In this document: one piece after another, positions 1 to 9,473 of the stretch
Position numbering within the stretch: position 1 is the first letter of the stretch
Layout: each line of letters starts with the position of its first letter
From: Planctomycetota bacterium
Lineage (GTDB): Bacteria; Planctomycetota; UBA1135; GCA-002686595
Length of the DNA stretch: 41,563 bases
NCBI GenBank assembly: GCA_016872755.1
Contig: VGZE01000013.1
Span: 1 to 41,563, forward strand
Direction of reading: 5' to 3'
Position numbers and translations under genes: made by a program
The notes under the pieces: generated by a model
Told to the model about the DNA's origin: nothing
Seen by the model: the letters and a program-made list of their open reading frames with translations, nothing else
Database searches by the model: none

Positions 1-103
1 GCGCGATCGGCGTGCCGGCGCGGATCGCGCCTCGGCGCGCGAGCGCCCGCAGCTCGGAATCGACGAGGACGTGGTCGTTCGCTTTCGACATCGGGCCGGG
101 CAT
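1..103 (-). CDS. Partial N-terminus, possibly dCTP deaminase (dcd-like)
   Basis: An open frame runs off the left edge, starting from ATG at 103, or from the in-frame ATG at 91, which I favour. Only about 30 residues are visible. They include [16 protein letters not shown] followed by AGTPIA. This resembles the start of the larger dCTP deaminase family, in which an 'L-x-x-x-x-I-R-x-L-x-x-x-G-A-I' helix precedes the PASLDLRLG motif, but that motif would lie outside the window. The gene would be divergent from sucC, with about 70 bases between them. The assignment rests on a short resemblance only. That a coding start is present is more secure than the function. Confidence 0.4.
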   Translation of the reverse strand, partial: MPGPMSKANDHVLVDSELRALARRGAIRAGTPIA

Positions 104-154
104 TGTCGCGTTCCCATCCGGCAGCCGGCAATCGCGTCGCGCGCTCGGCGCTGC

Positions 155-160
155 TAGACT
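155..160 (+). promoter_or_regulatory. Candidate -10 element for sucC
   Basis: TAGACT lies 14 bases before the sucC ATG. No convincing -35 hexamer is visible 16-18 bases upstream. If used, it would give a leader of only about 8 bases. No Shine-Dalgarno sequence is seen before the ATG. Confidence 0.3.
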
Positions 161-174
161 CTCCGCCCGCTGCG

Positions 175-1341
<1,167 letters not shown>

Positions 1342-1375
1342 TCCGCCACGCTCACCTCTTCGAAATCCACTCCAC

Positions 1376-2275
1376 ATGGCGATCTGGGTCGACAAGCACA
1401 CGCGCGTCCTCTGCCAGGGCTTCACCGGCAAGACCGGCACCTTCCACAGCGAGCAGGCGATCGCGTATGGCACGCGCATGATCGGCGGCGTGACGCCCGG
1501 CAAGGGCGGCACGCAGCACCTGGGGCTGCCCGTCTTCGAGAACTGCAAGGACGCGCGCGCGGCGACCGGTTGCAACGCGACCGTGATCTACGTGCCGCCG
1601 AAGTTCGCCGCCGCGGCCATCCTCGAGGCTGCCGACGCGGGCATCGAGCTGATCGTGACGATCACCGAGGGCATTCCGGTGCTCGACATGGTGCGGGTGG
1701 CCGAGCGCCTCAAGGGCTCGCCGAGCCGGCTGATCGGGCCCAATTGTCCGGGCATCATCACGCCCGGCGCATGCAAGATCGGGATCATGCCCGGCTACAT
1801 CCACAAGGTCGGCCGAGTCGGCGTCGTGTCGCGCTCGGGCACGCTGACCTACGAAGCCGTGTGGCAGCTCACCAAGCGCGGCCTCGGGCAGTCGACCTGT
1901 GTCGGCATCGGCGGCGATCCGGTCAACGGCACGAACTTCATCGACGTGTTGAAGGCCTTCAACGCCGACGCGGACACCGACGCCGTGATCATGATCGGCG
2001 AGATCGGCGGCAATGCCGAGGAGCAGGCGGCCGACTACATCCGCCGCGAGATGAAGAAGCCGGTCGTCGCGTTCATCGCCGGCGTCACGGCGCCGCCGGG
2101 TCGCCGCATGGGCCACGCCGGCGCGATCATCTCGGGCGGCAAGGGCACGGCGGCCGACAAGATCGCCGCGCTCGAGGCGGCCGGCGTGTGGGTCACGCCC
2201 AGCCCGGCGCGCCTGGGCGAGACGATGGAGAAGCGGCTGGCCGAGTCGGGCCTGCTGGCCGGCGCGCGCGGATAG
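1376..2275 (+). CDS. sucD: Succinyl-CoA ligase, alpha subunit
   Basis: SucD binds CoA and carries the phosphohistidine that relays phosphate in succinyl-CoA synthetase. The 299-residue protein has the N-terminal Rossmann CoA-binding fold ([19 protein letters not shown]), the [10 protein letters not shown] loop and the active-site GHAGAII with His at about residue 247. Length and motifs are canonical. It lies 34 bases after sucC in the usual sucCD order. The intergenic stretch is pyrimidine-rich with no clear Shine-Dalgarno sequence. The following methyltransferase gene starts 7 bases after the stop. Confidence 0.97.
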   Translation: MAIWVDKHTRVLCQGFTGKTGTFHSEQAIAYGTRMIGGVTPGKGGTQHLGLPVFENCKDARAATGCNATVIYVPPKFAAAAILEAADAGIELIVTITEGIPVLDMVRVAERLKGSPSRLIGPNCPGIITPGACKIGIMPGYIHKVGRVGVVSRSGTLTYEAVWQLTKRGLGQSTCVGIGGDPVNGTNFIDVLKAFNADADTDAVIMIGEIGGNAEEQAADYIRREMKKPVVAFIAGVTAPPGRRMGHAGAIISGGKGTAADKIAALEAAGVWVTPSPARLGETMEKRLAESGLLAGARG

Positions 2276-2282
2276 TGCGCCG

Positions 2283-2966
2283 ATGACGGACTGGCTGCCG
2301 GTCCGCACCGCCGATGGCTCGTGGACGCTCGCGCATCCGCTCCACGGGGAAACCTGCCATTCGACGGCCGGCGCCTGGCAGCAGGCGCTCGAGCGCTATG
2401 CGCGGCCGTGTCGGCTGCGCGAGCGCGCGCTTTCCGGTGCTCGCGAACTGCGCCTGCTCGACATCGGCACCGGGCTGGGGCTCAACCTGGCCGCGGCACT
2501 GTCCGAGCTCGACGGCACCGGCTGCACGTTGATCGCCGAGAGCTTCGAGGCCGACGCGAGCGTGCTCGCTGCGATGCGCGAGTTGGTCGCGCGCGAGGGG
2601 AGCCTGGATCCGCGCGCGGAAGCCTGGCACGCGCGCGTTCGCGCCGCGCTGGACGGCGCTGACGATCCTGGGCTGCGCTTGCGGGTGAGGCTGGGTGATG
2701 CGCGCGCCTGCCTGCCGAACCTGGCACCCGACTGGCGCTGCGACGCCGTGTTCCTCGACCCGTTCTCACCGCGCCGGGACGCGGCGCTCTGGGAGCCGGG
2801 ATTCCTCGCCTGCGTCGCCGCACGCATGGCCGCCGAAGCCTGGTTGTCGACCTACACGGTCTCGCGCCCGGTAAGGCGCGCGTTGCAGGCCGCGGGGCTC
2901 GCGGTGCACGAGGGTCCGGCCGTGGGTCGCAAGCGGGCGGGAACCCTGGCTCGTTTCGAGGGTTAG
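2283..2966 (+). CDS. mnmD: tRNA 5-(aminomethyl)-2-thiouridine methyltransferase-like protein (MnmD / MnmC1 type)
   Basis: This is a 227-residue Rossmann methyltransferase of the DUF752 family, the N-terminal half of MnmC. It uses S-adenosylmethionine to finish the wobble modification mnm5(s2)U in some tRNAs. Motif I is LLDIGTGLGLN at about residues 58-68. The acidic catalytic-loop signature is AVFLDPFSP near residue 158, and the family C-terminus is LSTYTVSRPVRRALQ then GRKRAGTL. It has no MnmC2 oxidoreductase half, so it is the stand-alone MnmD form. It follows sucD by 7 bases and is probably co-transcribed with sucCD, with no obvious metabolic link. Confidence 0.8.
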   Translation: MTDWLPVRTADGSWTLAHPLHGETCHSTAGAWQQALERYARPCRLRERALSGARELRLLDIGTGLGLNLAAALSELDGTGCTLIAESFEADASVLAAMRELVAREGSLDPRAEAWHARVRAALDGADDPGLRLRVRLGDARACLPNLAPDWRCDAVFLDPFSPRRDAALWEPGFLACVAARMAAEAWLSTYTVSRPVRRALQAAGLAVHEGPAVGRKRAGTLARFEG

Positions 2967-2992
2967 GGTAGGAAGGAGCCCTTTGCAGGCCC

Positions 2993-2998
2993 TATAGT
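2993..2998 (+). promoter_or_regulatory. -10 element for the tatA transcription unit
   Basis: TATAGT is a 5/6 match to the sigma-70 -10 consensus in the gap after mnmD. The -35 region is weak (TAGGAA at 17-base spacing). It would give a leader of about 35-40 bases ending in the tatA Shine-Dalgarno sequence AGGA at 3031-3034, seven or eight bases before the ATG. Confidence 0.5.
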
Positions 2999-3041
2999 GG
3001 AGTCCAGCACCCGCCCACCCCGCGGGGCAAAGGAAATCCCG

Positions 3042-3236
3042 ATGCCATTCCTGGCCATGTTCAATACGTGGGAGGCGGTCGCGATCATCATCGTCGCGCT
3101 GCTCCTGTTCGGCGGAGCGAAACTGCCCGCGTTGGCGCGCTCGATGGGCGCCAGCGTCAACGAGTTCAAGAAGGGCCTGAAGGACGGCACCGAGGACGGC
3201 AAGAAGGCCGAGGCCCCGTCCAAGGACGCCACCTGA
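3042..3236 (+). CDS. tatA: Sec-independent protein translocase subunit TatA
   Basis: TatA multimers form the channel of the twin-arginine translocase, which exports folded, often cofactor-loaded, proteins. The 64-residue product has one N-terminal membrane helix (about residues 10-23, EAVAIIIVALLLFGG), the hinge FGGAKLPALARSMG, an amphipathic helix and a charged tail rich in Lys, Asp and Glu. I chose ATG 3042 because it has an AGGA Shine-Dalgarno sequence at good spacing and the family N-terminus starts there. An upstream in-frame start at 2997 would add 15 unrelated residues. tatC and tatB are not in the window. The M24 peptidase encoded at 26003-27304 is a likely Tat substrate. Confidence 0.92.
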   Translation: MPFLAMFNTWEAVAIIIVALLLFGGAKLPALARSMGASVNEFKKGLKDGTEDGKKAEAPSKDAT

Positions 3237-3279
3237 GCCCGGACGCCCCGGCGTCGGCGCGCGGCGCAACACGACTCCG

Positions 3280-3885
3280 ATGGAAGGACTATTGTTGTGT
3301 GGAGGCCGGTCCGTCCGCATGGGGCGCGACAAGGCCGAACTCGAGCACGAGGGCAGCAGCCTGCTCGCGCGCGGCCTGTCTTGTCTGAGCGCGGTCGCCG
3401 CCCCGGTCCGCCTGGCCTGCGGCCCCCGCGAGCGCTACATCGATTCCGGGCATGAGCGAGTGCTCGATGCCTGGCCGGACGGTGGGCCGCTCGCGGGCCT
3501 GCTCGCGGGCCTCGAGCGGGCGCGCGGCGATCTGGTGGCCGTGCTGGCGGTGGACATGCCGGACGTGCGCGCGGAACACTTCCTGGCCCTGGCCGAACTC
3601 GCCCGAAACGCGGATCTCGACGTCGCGCTGCTGACCGGCGCCCGCGGCGACGAACCGCTGTGCAGCGTCGTGCACCGGCGCGTGGCGCCGCTCGTGCGCG
3701 CGGCGCTGGAGCGCGGGGAGCGGCGCATGGTTGCATTCCACGGCGCCGGCGTCCGGGTCGGGCGCCTGGCCGCGGCCGGGCTGATTCGCGAAGGCGCGGA
3801 CGCCTGCCGCAATCTGAACACGCCGGCGGACTTCGCGGCCTGGTGCGGGAGCCGATCGTCCGCGGTGGAGGCCGGCGCGCGATGA
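3280..3885 (+). CDS. mobA: Molybdenum cofactor guanylyltransferase
   Basis: MobA joins GMP from GTP to molybdopterin, making the dinucleotide cofactor used by DMSO-reductase-family molybdoenzymes, many of them Tat-exported. The 201-residue protein begins with the nucleotidyltransferase signature LLCGGRSVRMGRDKAEL (residues 4-20; family form LAGGxSxRMGxDK, with Cys here in place of Ala). It also has the metal-binding AVDMPDV near residue 92 and the C-terminal NLNTPADF. It starts 43 bases after tatA. Its stop overlaps the next start as ATGA. The pairing with tatA is biologically sensible. No molybdoenzyme gene is in the window. Confidence 0.88.
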   Translation: MEGLLLCGGRSVRMGRDKAELEHEGSSLLARGLSCLSAVAAPVRLACGPRERYIDSGHERVLDAWPDGGPLAGLLAGLERARGDLVAVLAVDMPDVRAEHFLALAELARNADLDVALLTGARGDEPLCSVVHRRVAPLVRAALERGERRMVAFHGAGVRVGRLAAAGLIREGADACRNLNTPADFAAWCGSRSSAVEAGAR

Positions 3886-4868
3886 GCCGCACGCCGCCCG
3901 AACTCGCACGCCTGGTCGAGTTGGTGCATCCGGGCCTCGCGCGCATGCGCGACGTGTTGCGCCGTCAGGTCGCCGAGTCCTCGCCCGCGGTCAGCGACAT
4001 GACCGAGCACGTCGGGCGCTTCCAAGGCAAGCAGTTGCGCGGCGCGCTCGTGCTGCTGGTCGGCGAGGCCACCGGCAACACGACCGACGAGCACCCGTCC
4101 GTCGCCGCCATCGTCGAGCTGATCCACATGGCCACGCTCGTGCACGACGACATCCTCGACGGGGCCAAGGTGCGCCGGCGAGTCGCCTGCGTGAACGAGC
4201 GCTGGGACAATCAGGTCGCGGTGCTGCTCGGCGATTTCCTGTACGCCCGCGCGTTCTCGCTCTCCACCGACCTGTCGAGTCGGCTGTGCAGCAAGCTGCT
4301 GGCCGAAACCACGCGGCGCCTATGCGTCGGCGAGATCGACCAGAGCGCGCGGCGTTACGACTTCGAGTTGCCGCAGTCGACCTACGAGGCGATCTGCGCC
4401 GCCAAGACCGCCAGCCTGTACGCGGCCGCCTGCGAACTAGGGGCGCGCTACCCCGGCGGCAACGAGGAATTGGGCCGCGAGATGTCCGCCTTCGGGCACG
4501 AGATCGGGCTGGCCTTCCAGATCGTCGACGACTGCCTCGACGTGGCCGGTGACGAGGCCACGGTCGGCAAGAGCATCGGCACCGATGTCGAGGACGGCAA
4601 GGTCACGCTGCCGGTGCTGCGCACGTATGCGGTCGGCGACGAGCGGCTGCGCGCGGAAATCCGGCGCGTGTACACGCAGCCTGAACTGCAACAACGCGCA
4701 CGCGTGTTGCGCGAAGTCTGCGACCTCGGCCCGGGTCTCGAGTACGCGCACGAGCGCGCGCGCGAGCTGGTCGAGTCGGCCCGCGGCCGGCTGCACCGCC
4801 TGCCGCCGAGTTCCGCGCGCGATGCGCTCGACGGCATCGCCGCCTTCACCCTGCAGAGGAATTGGTGA
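3882..4868 (+). CDS. trans-Polyprenyl diphosphate synthase (IspB/HepT-like)
   Basis: This is a 328-residue all-helical prenyl elongating enzyme that adds isopentenyl diphosphate units to an allylic diphosphate. It has the first Asp-rich motif DDILD at 89-93, followed by basic KVRRR. The second motif is DDCLD at 216-220, and the family signature GTDVEDGKVTLPVL follows. The conserved GKxLRP stretch reads GKQLRG. Context next to cytochrome c maturation and molybdopterin genes suggests it makes a quinone side chain, as octaprenyl or heptaprenyl synthases do, but chain length cannot be read reliably. The start overlaps the mobA stop by 4 bases and the stop overlaps the resB GTG, so translation is probably coupled. 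Confidence 0.9.
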   Translation: MSRTPPELARLVELVHPGLARMRDVLRRQVAESSPAVSDMTEHVGRFQGKQLRGALVLLVGEATGNTTDEHPSVAAIVELIHMATLVHDDILDGAKVRRRVACVNERWDNQVAVLLGDFLYARAFSLSTDLSSRLCSKLLAETTRRLCVGEIDQSARRYDFELPQSTYEAICAAKTASLYAAACELGARYPGGNEELGREMSAFGHEIGLAFQIVDDCLDVAGDEATVGKSIGTDVEDGKVTLPVLRTYAVGDERLRAEIRRVYTQPELQQRARVLREVCDLGPGLEYAHERARELVESARGRLHRLPPSSARDALDGIAAFTLQRNW

Positions 4869-7384
4869 ATTCGAATCCATCCGCTTCGTCGCCGCCGGCC
4901 GCGCGCCCGTGGGTGTGGGGCTTCCTGACTTCGTCGCTGGTGATCACGCTGCTGGCCGTCGTCGGCCAGGTCGTGGGCACGGCGGGCGAACCGTACTACA
5001 AGGCGCTGGAGGCGGGTTGGGTGCACAAGGGGTGGAGCGGGCTCCTGGCGGCGCCCGGGCGCTACCTCGAGGATCCGGGTCTGCACGCGAAGGACTACGG
5101 GTTCATGTTCGCGGGACTGGTGTGGTGCGCACTGGTCTGGTTGCAGCGGGCGGCGATCCGGCGCTTCTTCCTGGCCATGCAGACCGGCGTCGCGCTGGTC
5201 GTGTTGTGCACGATCGGCGTGTCGATCGGCGTGCTCGTGCCGCAGATCGGGAACTTCGAGGACTCCGACCAGCGCGTGACGCAGGTCAACCGCGCCGAGG
5301 AGCTCGACAGCTTCCTCAACGCGCAGGGCGTCTTCCTCTACCACCTCCAGCACCTGTACGGCATCGGCGCGCCCAAGCGCGAGTTGCCGCCCGAGATCGT
5401 CGCCGGGCTCGATCGATTCGGCCAGTTGTATGGGCGCGAGGAGCGCGACAATCGCGAGAAGGCGATGCGCGAGTCCTTCGCGATGGAGGCCAAGGGCGTC
5501 GAGATCAGCGAGTTCATCGCCGATCACGAGGGCTGGCTGACGAGCGCGTTCGACCTCAGTACCGCGCTCAGCTTCAATCGCGCCTACAAGTCGTACTGGT
5601 TCGCGACGCTGTGCCTGCTGCTCGCCCTCGGCGTCGGCCTGAACCTGACGCGCTACTCGCCCAAGCACTGGTTCACGATTCACAAGGCCGGCTTCGCGAT
5701 CGTGCACATCGGTGTGCTCGTGATGCTCGGCGGCGGAATGCTGACGAAGATGATCGGCGATCGCGGCATCCTGCACATGGATCTGCGCGAGGGCCCGAAG
5801 GACACGTACGAGCGGCACTTCAATCGCACCAAGGAGGCGCGCATGCCGTTCTCGCTGCGCCTGGACCAGTTCGGGCGCAAGGACTGGCTGGCCCTGGAAG
5901 TGCACTTCAGCGAGGCGCGTTTCAAGTCGCGCCCGCCGCGCTACACCGTCTGGCCGGACCGGACGGTCGACCTCGATTTCACGGCTGCGGACGGGCAGTC
6001 CGAACCGCGTCCGCAGCTGCGGCTGCGCGTGAACGCGCTGCACGACCACGTCGACATCCGGCTGCCGAAGGTGATCGAGCAGTCGAAGGACGCCGAGTAC
6101 GGGTTGCCGCTGGTCGATCTGGAGATCCCCGACTTCGGGGACGAGCACCTGCTCAGTTCCTCGGTCACGCAGGCTCCCGAGGGCGGCCGACGGCGGCTCT
6201 ACCTGTCGCCGTTCCTGCCGAGTCAGGCCGTCTTCCACCCGCTCAACCTGTGGCGGCTGCGCGTCGCTCGCGAGCAGGATGCGATCAGCATGTTCCCGAC
6301 CGAGGAGGGCATGCTCGGCGTGCTGGAGGTCGAGATCGCAACCGCGCAGGGCGCCGAACCCGAGGTCGTGCCGATCCAGGTCGGTTCGACCTTCAAGACG
6401 CTCGGCGGCTACTCGATTCGCGTCGACGAGGCGACGCGCAACGCGACCTTCGAACGCGACGAGCAGGATCGCCCGTACCCGCGCGCCGACACGGGGCCGC
6501 TCGATGAGCAGCCGGATCGGCTGCGCGCGGTGTGGATCGAGATCCAGGCTCCGGATGGCAGGAGCGAGCGGCGCGCCGTGATCGAGGGGCTGAATGCCGT
6601 GGCGCTGGGCCTGCAGGACTCCTATCCGGTCTCGGCGGTCGTGACGCGGCTGCGCTGGAACGGTTGGAGTGCGCCGGGCGGTCCGCGCTACGTGCTCGCC
6701 TTCGGCGAACCGGCCGAAGGGGGGGCCGTGCGAGCACGACTGATCGACGAGCTCGGACGCTCGTTCCCGCTCGAGTTGGGCAAGGCGCTCCCGATGCCCG
6801 GTGAGGAACCGCTGGTGCTGCGGGGCCTCTTTGCACGCGGCGCGCTGTCCCCAGACCTGCGCGTGCTGCCCGACGAACCGCGCGCGGACGGCTGGGACGA
6901 CGATTTCTACTCGACGGCGCCGCGCGGCATCGAGCTCGAGGTGATCCGCGACCCGGACACGCCGCAAGAACGACGCGAAAGCGTGCGGATGGCCACGACC
7001 GAGGAGAACGGCAGCAACGTGTGGGCCTCGCCCGACGGGCACTTCGCGCTCTTGTTCGTCGAGAACAGCGAGATGATGCCGTTCGAGTGGCGCTCGGTGC
7101 TGTCGGTGCTCGAGCGCGACGGCGAGGGCCGCCCGTACGTGGTCGACCTCGGTCCGGAGCGCAAGCGCGAGATCCGCGTCAACGACTACTTCGAGTACCG
7201 CGGTTATCGCTTCTTCCAGACCAATGCCGACGCGCGCTTCCCGACCTATTCGGGAATCGGCGTCGTCTACGATCCGGGCATCCCCTGGGTACTAGGGGGC
7301 ATGTACACGATCATCGCCGGCATGGTGATCGCCTACATCCTGCGTCCGATCGTGCTGTCCCGCCGCAGCCAGGAGCCGACCTGA
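4865..7384 (+). CDS. resB: Cytochrome c biogenesis protein ResB/Ccs1
   Basis: ResB (Ccs1) partners CcsA in system II cytochrome c maturation, handling heme and apocytochrome at the outer face of the inner membrane. The 839-residue protein is larger than typical bacterial ResB. Membrane spans are near residues 17-38, 79-94 and 103-124, then about 240-260 and 270-292. A long, mostly soluble region of about 500 residues with several beta-rich segments follows, then a last span near 800-825 after NDYFEYRGYRFFQTN. I chose GTG 4865 because AGAGGA lies four bases upstream and the codon overlaps the previous stop; the TTG at 4862 is too close to that site. ccsA starts at the final base of its stop codon. 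Confidence 0.88.
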   Translation: MNSNPSASSPPAARPWVWGFLTSSLVITLLAVVGQVVGTAGEPYYKALEAGWVHKGWSGLLAAPGRYLEDPGLHAKDYGFMFAGLVWCALVWLQRAAIRRFFLAMQTGVALVVLCTIGVSIGVLVPQIGNFEDSDQRVTQVNRAEELDSFLNAQGVFLYHLQHLYGIGAPKRELPPEIVAGLDRFGQLYGREERDNREKAMRESFAMEAKGVEISEFIADHEGWLTSAFDLSTALSFNRAYKSYWFATLCLLLALGVGLNLTRYSPKHWFTIHKAGFAIVHIGVLVMLGGGMLTKMIGDRGILHMDLREGPKDTYERHFNRTKEARMPFSLRLDQFGRKDWLALEVHFSEARFKSRPPRYTVWPDRTVDLDFTAADGQSEPRPQLRLRVNALHDHVDIRLPKVIEQSKDAEYGLPLVDLEIPDFGDEHLLSSSVTQAPEGGRRRLYLSPFLPSQAVFHPLNLWRLRVAREQDAISMFPTEEGMLGVLEVEIATAQGAEPEVVPIQVGSTFKTLGGYSIRVDEATRNATFERDEQDRPYPRADTGPLDEQPDRLRAVWIEIQAPDGRSERRAVIEGLNAVALGLQDSYPVSAVVTRLRWNGWSAPGGPRYVLAFGEPAEGGAVRARLIDELGRSFPLELGKALPMPGEEPLVLRGLFARGALSPDLRVLPDEPRADGWDDDFYSTAPRGIELEVIRDPDTPQERRESVRMATTEENGSNVWASPDGHFALLFVENSEMMPFEWRSVLSVLERDGEGRPYVVDLGPERKREIRVNDYFEYRGYRFFQTNADARFPTYSGIGVVYDPGIPWVLGGMYTIIAGMVIAYILRPIVLSRRSQEPT

Positions 7385-8547
7385 TGGACAAGTTCTACGA
7401 GTACACCTTCGGTTTCCACCAACACGGGTTGGTGGCCTCGGATCGCTGGCTGCGCATTTCCGGCTGGCTGGTGTTGCTGTGCGCATGCGCGGCGCTCTTG
7501 TCGGCCTGGTTGCGGCTGCGCTCGTTGTCGCGCACACCAGCCGGGCCGGCTCCGTCGAATCCCGCGGCACGCGTGGCGGTGTTGGCGCTCTTCGCGTCGG
7601 TCGGCACGACCCTCGTTTCGATCTGGAACCGCGGCGTCGAGGTCAACCACTTCCCGGCGCAGAACATGTCCGAAGTGCTGGTCGTGTTCGGCTTCGCGAT
7701 GCTGGTCGCGATTGCCGTGCTGCACTTCGTGATGAAGCTGCGCGAGTCCGGCCAAGGCTGGGCCATTGCCGACGACGTGCTGCTCGCGCTCGTCGCGGGC
7801 TCGACGTTGCTCGTCAACTACGAGTCCGAGCACCTGCCCAACGCCCAGCGCGACCTTCCGCCGGCGCTGCAGTCGTACTGGTTCTCGCCGCACCTCGTCG
7901 CGCTGATCTTCTCGTATGCGTCGCTGGGCATCGCCGGGCTGATCTGCGCGGTGTACTTCTCGATGCGCTTCTGGCTCGGCGTGTTCCGCGGCGGCCGCAG
8001 CCTGTGGAGCCAGTTCCTCGTGTTCGGGCTGCTGTGGCTGGTGCCGTTCACGCAGCTGGTGACGATCCCCGTCTTCCTGGTGACCGGACTGTGCCTTTCG
8101 CTCGCGCGGCGCAAGCTGCCCGCCGCCGACGCATTCAAGTCGATCGAGCGCACGATGGAGCAGGTCTCCTACCGCGCCTTCGCGGTCGGCATCCCGTTCC
8201 TGACGGCCGGACTGTTCATGGGCGCGTTCTGGGCGCAGGAGGCCTGGGCCAACTACTGGGGCTGGGACAGCAAGGAGAACACCGCGCTGGTGACCTGGCT
8301 CGTGTACATCGCGTACCTGCACGTGCGGATGCTCGGCGGCTACCGCGGCGAAAAGGCGATGGCGGTCCTGTTGGGAGGCGCGCTGTCGGTGTTCACGACC
8401 TTCCAGCTCTTCGGCTACATGCCCGACACGCAGAAGAACTCGCTGCACAAGTACACCGACTTCAGCCTTCCGGCGCGCGAGGGTCAGCAGGGGCAGGCGC
8501 GCGTGGGCGGCGACGAGCAGGCGATGGTCACGCCGTCGCAGCGCTGA
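7384..8547 (+). CDS. ccsA: Cytochrome c biogenesis protein CcsA (heme exporter/ligase)
   Basis: CcsA carries heme across the inner membrane and presents it for covalent attachment to apocytochrome c, working with ResB. The 387-residue polytopic protein has the diagnostic tryptophan-rich WGWD motif at 292-295 in ANYWGWDSKENTALVTW. Candidate heme-ligand histidines lie nearby (about H170 in WFSPH and H313 in YIAYLH). About eight hydrophobic spans are visible. The ATG uses the last base of the resB stop (TGATG), indicating coupled translation. The C-terminal 40 residues are polar and Gln/Gly-rich. Confidence 0.93.
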   Translation: MDKFYEYTFGFHQHGLVASDRWLRISGWLVLLCACAALLSAWLRLRSLSRTPAGPAPSNPAARVAVLALFASVGTTLVSIWNRGVEVNHFPAQNMSEVLVVFGFAMLVAIAVLHFVMKLRESGQGWAIADDVLLALVAGSTLLVNYESEHLPNAQRDLPPALQSYWFSPHLVALIFSYASLGIAGLICAVYFSMRFWLGVFRGGRSLWSQFLVFGLLWLVPFTQLVTIPVFLVTGLCLSLARRKLPAADAFKSIERTMEQVSYRAFAVGIPFLTAGLFMGAFWAQEAWANYWGWDSKENTALVTWLVYIAYLHVRMLGGYRGEKAMAVLLGGALSVFTTFQLFGYMPDTQKNSLHKYTDFSLPAREGQQGQARVGGDEQAMVTPSQR

Positions 8548-8570
8548 GCGCGCTGCGACCGCCAGCGCGC
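8548..8570 (+). other. Perfect 8-bp hairpin between ccsA and folD
   Basis: GCGCGCTG at 8548-8555 pairs with CAGCGCGC at 8563-8570 around a 7-base loop. It fills the whole ccsA-folD gap and ends one base before the folD ATG. There is no T-tract, so a classical intrinsic terminator is unlikely. It could attenuate folD translation or simply mark a transcript boundary. Confidence 0.45.
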
Positions 8571-8571
8571 G

Positions 8572-9471
8572 ATGAGTCCCGCCCGCCTGATCGACGGCAA
8601 GCTGGCCGCGGCCGAGTTCCGCGCGCGCGTGCGCCGCGGCGTCGACGAGCTCGTTGCGCGCGGTCAGGCGGCTCCCGGACTGGCCGTCGTGCTCGTCGGT
8701 GACGACGCCGCCAGCCAGGTCTACGTGCGGAACAAGGACAAGGCCGCCCACGAGGCCGGCTTCCGCGTGCGCACGATCCGGCTGCCGGCGACGACGACGC
8801 AACGCGATCTGCTCGCGGGCGTCGCCGAGCTCAACCGCGACGAGAGCGTGCACGGGATCCTGGTGCAGTTGCCGCTGCCGCGCGGGCTCGACGAGTCCGC
8901 GGTCGTCGCGGCGCTCGATCCGGGCAAGGACGTGGACGGCCTTTGCGCGCGCAGCGTCGGAGCCCTGTGGTCCGGCGGCGCCGGCCTCGTGCCGTGCACG
9001 CCGCTGGGCTGCATGCACCTGCTCGAGCGTGCCGGCGTGGCGCTCGAGGGCGCGCGCGCGGTGGTGATCGGCCGTTCGCAGTTGGTCGGCAAGCCGCTCG
9101 CCGCGCTGCTGCTCGCGCGCAATGCGACCGTGACGATCGCGCACAGCCGCACGCGCGACCTGCCCGCTGTTTGCCGCGAGGCGGACGTGCTGATCGCGGC
9201 CGTCGGTCGGCCCGAGCTCGTGCGCGGCGCGTGGATCCGTCCGGGCGCGGCCGTCATCGACGTCGGGATCAACCGGTTGCCTGATGGGCGCCTGGCGGGG
9301 GACGTGGCCTACGCCGAAGCGTTGGAGGTGGCCGGCTGGCTGACTCCAGTTCCCGGCGGCGTCGGGCCGATGACGATCGCCATGCTGCTCGGCAATACGC
9401 TGCTCGCGGCCGCTCGCCGCGCGCTCGTGCCCGAGCGCGAGCTGGCTCCGTGGCGCTCGGAGACGGCCTGA
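8572..9471 (+). CDS. folD: Bifunctional methylenetetrahydrofolate dehydrogenase/cyclohydrolase
   Basis: FolD interconverts 5,10-methylene-THF, 5,10-methenyl-THF and 10-formyl-THF using NADP, in cytoplasmic one-carbon metabolism. The 299-residue protein has the active-site YVRNKDKA (Tyr51 and catalytic Lys55), [11 protein letters not shown], the cofactor-binding [16 protein letters not shown] and the C-terminal [16 protein letters not shown], all canonical. The start codon directly follows a strong GC hairpin and has no Shine-Dalgarno sequence. The rhomboid gene starts 2 bases after the stop. Confidence 0.96.
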   Translation: MSPARLIDGKLAAAEFRARVRRGVDELVARGQAAPGLAVVLVGDDAASQVYVRNKDKAAHEAGFRVRTIRLPATTTQRDLLAGVAELNRDESVHGILVQLPLPRGLDESAVVAALDPGKDVDGLCARSVGALWSGGAGLVPCTPLGCMHLLERAGVALEGARAVVIGRSQLVGKPLAALLLARNATVTIAHSRTRDLPAVCREADVLIAAVGRPELVRGAWIRPGAAVIDVGINRLPDGRLAGDVAYAEALEVAGWLTPVPGGVGPMTIAMLLGNTLLAAARRALVPERELAPWRSETA

Positions 9472-9473
9472 CC

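Noticed and set aside
4448-7042. An 864-codon open frame antisense to the polyprenyl synthase and resB
   Set aside because: It is a shadow of GC-rich coding sequence. The plus-strand frames have family signatures and a Shine-Dalgarno sequence.
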